From assembly GCA_964465015.1 (NCBI GenBank), contig CAYXHP010000150.1, forward strand, positions 1-64,000: 64,000 bases of DNA, read 5' to 3'. The position numbers and the translations under genes were made by a program. This document shows positions 60,188 to 64,000 of this stretch, piece by piece. Within the stretch, counting starts at the first letter, position 1. Every line of letters starts with the position of its first letter. Source of the DNA: Humimonas sp964465015. Lineage in GTDB: Bacteria > Gemmatimonadota > Gemmatimonadetes > Palauibacterales > Palauibacteraceae. The notes beneath the pieces are model-generated. The model was not told the origin of the DNA. It saw nothing but the letters and a program-made list of their open reading frames with translations, and did no database searches.

Positions 60188-60862
60188 ATGCCCAGACCCG
60201 ACGACTTCTGGAGCCGACCCGAGCAGGTGGAGCGATTCGCGGGCCGGGACCCGGACGGCCGGCTGGTCGCACTGGTCGAGGAGCTCGGTGAGCCGTCCGT
60301 GACGCGGGTGCTCGACCTGGGCTGCGCGGCCGGCCGGAACACCGTGTTCCTCGCCGGGAAGGGCTTCGACGTGCTGGCCCTGGACGCCTCGGAGCCGATG
60401 GTGGAGCGGACTCGGGAGCGGGTGGCGGAAGCAGCGGGCCGCGCCGAGGCCACCCGGCGCGTCCGGGTTGGCCACATGGATGACCTGGGGGCGTACGAAA
60501 GCGCCGCGTTCGAGCTGGTGGTGGCGCTCGGGATCCTCCACCAGGCCACCTCCGAGACGGAATGGGATCGCACCCTCTCCGAGGTCACGCGCGTACTGGC
60601 GCCGGGCGGGCTCCTCCTGGTGGCCAGCTTCGCCCCCGGGACCGACCTCCGCGGCGAGGGCGCGCACGCGATCCCGGGCGAACCCCGGGTATGGGAGATG
60701 GGAGGGGTCGGACGACTCTATCTGCTGGAGGCCGAAGCGCTGGACCGTGTCATGCGGGAGCGCGGCTTCGAGCCCGAGGAGCCCTCGCGCACGGTCACGG
60801 TCGACATGGACCCGGGCCGGCGTGTGGTCGTGAACGCGTTGTACCGGAAAGCCGCATCCTGA
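60188..60862 (+). CDS. Class I SAM-dependent methyltransferase
   Basis: 224 aa. Motif I is TRVLDLGCAAGRNTVFLAGK, followed by LALDASEPMVERTRERV, GHMDDLG, a post-motif ALGILHQAT and GGLLLVASF. This is the methyltransferase type 11/25 fold, similar to UbiE/Tam or tellurite-resistance TehB-like enzymes; the substrate is unknown. ATG 60188 follows GGAGGCGAGC. Divergent from the DUF1622 gene, convergent with the DUF5916 gene. Confidence 0.87.
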   Translation: MPRPDDFWSRPEQVERFAGRDPDGRLVALVEELGEPSVTRVLDLGCAAGRNTVFLAGKGFDVLALDASEPMVERTRERVAEAAGRAEATRRVRVGHMDDLGAYESAAFELVVALGILHQATSETEWDRTLSEVTRVLAPGGLLLVASFAPGTDLRGEGAHAIPGEPRVWEMGGVGRLYLLEAEALDRVMRERGFEPEEPSRTVTVDMDPGRRVVVNALYRKAAS

Positions 60863-60928
60863 CCGACGCGGCGTGCCCCGTCCCCGGCCGGGCGGGAGCC
60901 CACCGGGCGGCGCCTTCGTGCGCGCTCG

Positions 60929-63487
60929 CTAGTGGGCGAACCAGTAGGAGATCTTCACCAGGAAGGTGTCGCTCGCCCGCTGGTCGAACAGGTGCCCGAA
61001 GTCTCCCCCGAAGCCCCGACTTCCCTCCAGGTCGGCGGACGCGCCGCGACCCTCGCTCCAGACCAGGAACAAGGTCGAGCCGGGTCGATACTCCCAGCGA
61101 AAGACCACGTTCGACCGGAACTGCTGGAAGTTGAATCCTCCCGGATCGCCGGCCACGGACGGGTCTCCGTAGGGCCGGTACCGGTCCGCGTACGAGGCCG
61201 CTCTCGGCGTCGCCGAGAGTTCGCGCACGTCGCTGTAGCTTCCCTTGGACACGAACGGCGAGGCGTACACCTGCAGGGTGGCGGTGGGGGAGAACGTGTA
61301 GTCCAGGCGCCACGTGAGGCTCAACTCCTTCTGCTCCAGGTGCGCGAACGTGTAGTGGAGGCCCCCGAGCGAGTCGGTGAATGTCCCGTAGAACTGGTGG
61401 TCGTCGTGGTTACGGGTGTAGCCGGCGCTCAGGGACGTGGTGAGTCGGCTGCTCACCTTGAGGTCCACCTCCGGCGAGAGGTTGATGCGACTCGAGCGTC
61501 CTCCGTCCCGCCGCGAATAGTTGACCCACAAGTAGGGCACGAGCGCGTGGCGATCATCGCCGCTGATGCCGCCCCACGGGGCGAAGTACGGGTCCTGCCG
61601 CACCGCCGGACCACCCCTGGCGCAGCGATCGCAGTAGGTGGTTCCGAGCTGGCCCAGCGTTCCGCCCAGATGCAGCCACCAGCGGTTGTTGAATTGCGTG
61701 TGAACGTTGGTGTTGAACGCCAGCTCGGTCGGGAGCCCCGCCAGGCTCCAGTACTCCCAGTTGTTGAAGTTCCACTGCAGCGACTGGAAGACGGCGTTCG
61801 GCGTCCGGAAGTGCAGGGCCGCCCACGTGGTCCACTCCTGCTGGTCGGCCTGTTGCAGGAACCCGATATCGTTGATCTCGAAGCCCGGGGTCCGCCGCTG
61901 GTAGGCGGTCTCGAAGCTGAGCGTCTTCCCTCCCACCTTGGCGAAGCGCAGCTCGAGATTGGACCCGCTCAGCGACGTGCGGGTGGAGTCGAAGGTGAGG
62001 GGTCCGTCGGGGCGCTGGTACAGGTGCACGGCGGTCCGCTGCGTGCGGGCGATGGCGGCCTCCGTGCCGGCCACCCGGCTGACGTCGAGCCTCCCCGAGA
62101 CCTCGAATCGTCCGGCGAAGCGTCGCCGCGCATCCAGCCCCGCGGAGTACGCGCTGCGGTGCAGGTAGGGCGCGCTCGTGGAGTCCAGCCACCGGTTCAC
62201 CGCCGTCACGATGAAGCCCAGGCTCCCGTTCCCTCCGTCGTAGTCCTGGTTCCCCCGGATCACCGCGTAGTTCGCGGCGGGCTCGAGCGTGGTGCCGCCC
62301 GGGCCGCCGACATGCCGGGTCACGGCGTCCAGCGCGCCGATGGAGAGCCCACCCGGGAACCGGCCGGTGAGCTTCCCGGCCCCGAGGATGTCCGTCGACG
62401 TAGGCGACGCGTCGTTGCCGTACTCGTCGACCAGCTCGGGAGCACGCCCGATACGCCGGGAGTAGAACAGCCCTTCCCCGGTGTTGCAGTCCACCACGAC
62501 GACGCAGTTCACCGGGAAGTCGAACAGACCCTTGGCCTGGACGAAGAAGGGCCGTCGCTCGGAGTAGAAGGTCTCGAACGCGCCCAGGTTGAGGACCGAG
62601 GGATCGGCCTCCACCTGCCCGAAGTCGGGATTCACCGTCGCGTCCAGGCGCAGGTTGGAGGCGATGCGATAGGACAGGTCGCCTCCCACCGTGACCTGCT
62701 GGCTCCGGGCGAAGCCCGAGGAGGGCGGTCCCTGCACGTTCTTGGTCACCACGTAGGGAACGACCTCGGCCCGGTCCGGGCTACCCAGTCCGTCGAGGCC
62801 GGTGAGCTCCCCGAACTGGGACACGAACCCCGACTTCGACGGCCGCCACAGTGGCCAGGTGTCGGTCTCGGTGTGTCGCTCGACGAACCTCCACAGCAGG
62901 ATCCCGAACGTGTCGTCGCTGGCGGTCGAGTAGCGGAGCTGCGAGAGGGGGATCCGGTACTCGGCCGTCCACCCCAGTGAGTCCACGGAGGTCGCGACGT
63001 CCCAGACGGCGTCCCAGGCGTCGTCCTCCGTGCCATCGTTGTAGATGGCGCGATCCGCCTTCACGCCGGCCGGATTGACCCAGAACTCGTATCCGGTCCG
63101 CCGGTCGTGGTAGGAATCCAGCAGGACGACGAACTCGTCCGAGGCCGTGATGTCGTCCCTCCGGGAGAGCAATGCGGCGATGCTGTCGGGATGCGGGTCG
63201 AACGCGCGCACGAACACGTACACGTGGTGCGCGTCGTAGGCCACCCGAGCCTCCGTCCGCATGCTCGGGTCGGCGCCCTCGTCCGGACGCGCCTCGCGGA
63301 AACGGGAGATCACCGGCGCCCGACTCCAGACCGGGTCGTCGTCCCTTCCGTCGATCACGGGCGCCTGGACCGCTCGGGTCGCCTCGACCGTCGTCGCGGT
63401 CGGCGGCCCCGGCGGCGGGGGCGTCGGCGGAACCTGGAGCGCCAGCGCCAGGCCGAACAGCGTCAACAAGGGAGCCTCCGTTCTCAC
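60929..63487 (-). CDS. DUF5916 outer-membrane protein with N-terminal CBM9-like domain
   Basis: 852 aa. A short signal (LLTLFGLALALQVPP) and Pro-rich linker precede a CBM9-like domain (APVIDGRDDDPVWSRAPVIS ... VAYDAHHVYVFVRAFDPHPD ... LGWTAEYRIPLSQLRYS). From about 230 on, DUF5916 beta strands form a likely outer-membrane barrel (NLRLDATVNPDFGQVEADPS; TFYSERRPFFVQ; FRSNVVFRWEYRPGSTLFLV), ending in an aromatic strand SYWFAH. Function unknown; probably binding or uptake of a sugar or peptide at the surface. GTG 63487 follows AGGAGAACCC. Confidence 0.9.
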   Translation of the reverse strand: MRTEAPLLTLFGLALALQVPPTPPPPGPPTATTVEATRAVQAPVIDGRDDDPVWSRAPVISRFREARPDEGADPSMRTEARVAYDAHHVYVFVRAFDPHPDSIAALLSRRDDITASDEFVVLLDSYHDRRTGYEFWVNPAGVKADRAIYNDGTEDDAWDAVWDVATSVDSLGWTAEYRIPLSQLRYSTASDDTFGILLWRFVERHTETDTWPLWRPSKSGFVSQFGELTGLDGLGSPDRAEVVPYVVTKNVQGPPSSGFARSQQVTVGGDLSYRIASNLRLDATVNPDFGQVEADPSVLNLGAFETFYSERRPFFVQAKGLFDFPVNCVVVVDCNTGEGLFYSRRIGRAPELVDEYGNDASPTSTDILGAGKLTGRFPGGLSIGALDAVTRHVGGPGGTTLEPAANYAVIRGNQDYDGGNGSLGFIVTAVNRWLDSTSAPYLHRSAYSAGLDARRRFAGRFEVSGRLDVSRVAGTEAAIARTQRTAVHLYQRPDGPLTFDSTRTSLSGSNLELRFAKVGGKTLSFETAYQRRTPGFEINDIGFLQQADQQEWTTWAALHFRTPNAVFQSLQWNFNNWEYWSLAGLPTELAFNTNVHTQFNNRWWLHLGGTLGQLGTTYCDRCARGGPAVRQDPYFAPWGGISGDDRHALVPYLWVNYSRRDGGRSSRINLSPEVDLKVSSRLTTSLSAGYTRNHDDHQFYGTFTDSLGGLHYTFAHLEQKELSLTWRLDYTFSPTATLQVYASPFVSKGSYSDVRELSATPRAASYADRYRPYGDPSVAGDPGGFNFQQFRSNVVFRWEYRPGSTLFLVWSEGRGASADLEGSRGFGGDFGHLFDQRASDTFLVKISYWFAH

Positions 63488-63753
63488 GGGTTCTCCTCTT
63501 GGACTCCATCAGCGCCTGGATGGTTGGGAGAGGAAATCCCTACACGCCCGCCCGGGCGACCGCGACTTCCCTACGGCCCCGGCTCCGGGGAGACGACACC
63601 CCCGGCGGGGTTTCTCCCCACACGGGTGGCGTGGAGACTCCTTACAGACACCCCCGGAGGCCGGGACCATTCTAAGGGTCACGGAGGTTCCCGCTGGCCG
63701 CTGGTCGCGCACTCCGTCGCGATCCGGGCGGTCGGCCCATCCGGAGGGCTGCC

Positions 63754-64000
63754 ATGGCCAGGGTGCTCGCTTACTGCGCCGGCTGCGATTCTGAGGTCGA
63801 GGTCGACGTGCCGGCCACGGAGGCCGCCTCGCTCACGTCGGACCTGGTGCATTGCCCCCACGATGAGGTGTGTCGGCCCCGAGACTGCTTCCTGGCCCGC
63901 ATCCCCGAGGATCGATGGCGTGACTACCTGGAGTTCCTCCCGGGGGAGGCAGGGTCCGAGCGCGCCCGAGGTCTCGAAGAGTCGGAGCGGCTGGTGGAGA
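63754..64000 (+). CDS. Small cysteine-rich hypothetical protein (incomplete at window end)
   Basis: At least 82 residues, open to the window edge. It begins MARVLAYCAGCDSEVEVDVP and contains VHCPHDEVCRPRDCFLARIP, giving a CxxC pair near the start and a C-x4-H/C-x3-C cluster, a likely zinc-binding arrangement. The rest is charged and helical (RWRDYLEFLPGEAG). ATG 63754 follows GGAGGG with 6-7 nt spacing, which supports it as a real gene. I do not recognise the family. Confidence 0.6.
   Translation, partial: MARVLAYCAGCDSEVEVDVPATEAASLTSDLVHCPHDEVCRPRDCFLARIPEDRWRDYLEFLPGEAGSERARGLEESERLVE

Noticed and set aside
1..64000. tRNA, rRNA, CRISPR, transposase, integrase or toxin-antitoxin genes
   Set aside because: None seen on either strand; the many extra open frames are shadows caused by high GC content.

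Overview
The window is a very GC-rich bacterial chromosome segment with tightly packed genes, many 4-bp stop/start overlaps and frequent GTG starts. It holds a large Asp-box (VPS10/sortilin-like) secreted protein, a DUF5916 outer-membrane protein, an FlgO/TPR membrane protein, many lipoproteins and c-type cytochromes. This mix suggests a diderm of the Gemmatimonadota or a related soil/sediment phylum; that placement is inference from gene content, as there is no rRNA or other marker. I see no tRNA, rRNA, CRISPR array, insertion sequence or prophage.

Region 1-10.4 kb is the most unusual part. On the minus strand, reading from 7.2 kb down to 1, lie a family 2 glycosyltransferase, a BlaI-type repressor, an M56 (BlaR1-like) membrane protease, a NodB polysaccharide deacetylase, an LPG-synthase/AglD-like membrane protein and then a TolC-MFP-RND efflux operon cut by the window edge. 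Four near-identical 16-bp inverted repeats (consensus GWCTACA-NN-TGTAGWC, the BlaI/MecI/CopY operator type) lie in four intergenic regions. They sit before the glycosyltransferase, the efflux operon, the YncE-like propeller / HAD hydrolase pair, and a dihydroceramide-desaturase-like gene. I read this as one local BlaI/M56 envelope regulon.

10.4-25 kb holds the 1106-aa Asp-box protein, an FlgO/TPR membrane protein, a small lipoprotein and a MoxR locus (membrane protein, DUF4129, DUF4350, MoxR ATPase, DUF58). A natural RDD-SpoIIM fusion meets the DUF58 gene tail to tail with an overlap. A SnoaL-like protein and a TPR protein follow.

25.2-31.3 kb has a clear fluoride riboswitch, with a terminator that shares bases with the aptamer pseudoknot, ahead of crcB and a DUF190 gene. 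After it come a lone PilX-like pseudopilin, an exported protein, a DUF819 transporter, an SRAP/YedK abasic-site protein and a TPR lipoprotein. Upstream of the last is a perfect 16-bp palindrome of unknown meaning.

31.6-36.5 kb is a three-gene overlapping unit: a solute-binding lipoprotein, a histidine kinase and an NtrC-type sigma-54 regulator. 36.6-43 kb holds an NSUN-type RNA methyltransferase, glutamate formimidoyltransferase, a two-domain VOC dioxygenase, a small lipoprotein and an exported esterase-like protein.

43-54.3 kb carries purE-purK overlapping a Rieske ferredoxin and a fatty acid 2-hydroxylase homologue, an EAL phosphodiesterase, and a YaiO/HEAT/processive-glycosyltransferase operon. 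A delta-9 acyl desaturase, a cyclopropane fatty acid synthase and acetate kinase follow. With the desaturase at 9.3 kb, this gives four lipid-acyl modifying enzymes, two of them resembling sphingolipid enzymes.

54.4-64 kb has a pentahaem cytochrome followed by a cytochrome-beta-barrel fusion, a DUF1622 membrane protein coupled to a Pcm-erythromycin-esterase fusion, a methyltransferase, a DUF5916 protein and a small cysteine-rich ORF running off the window.
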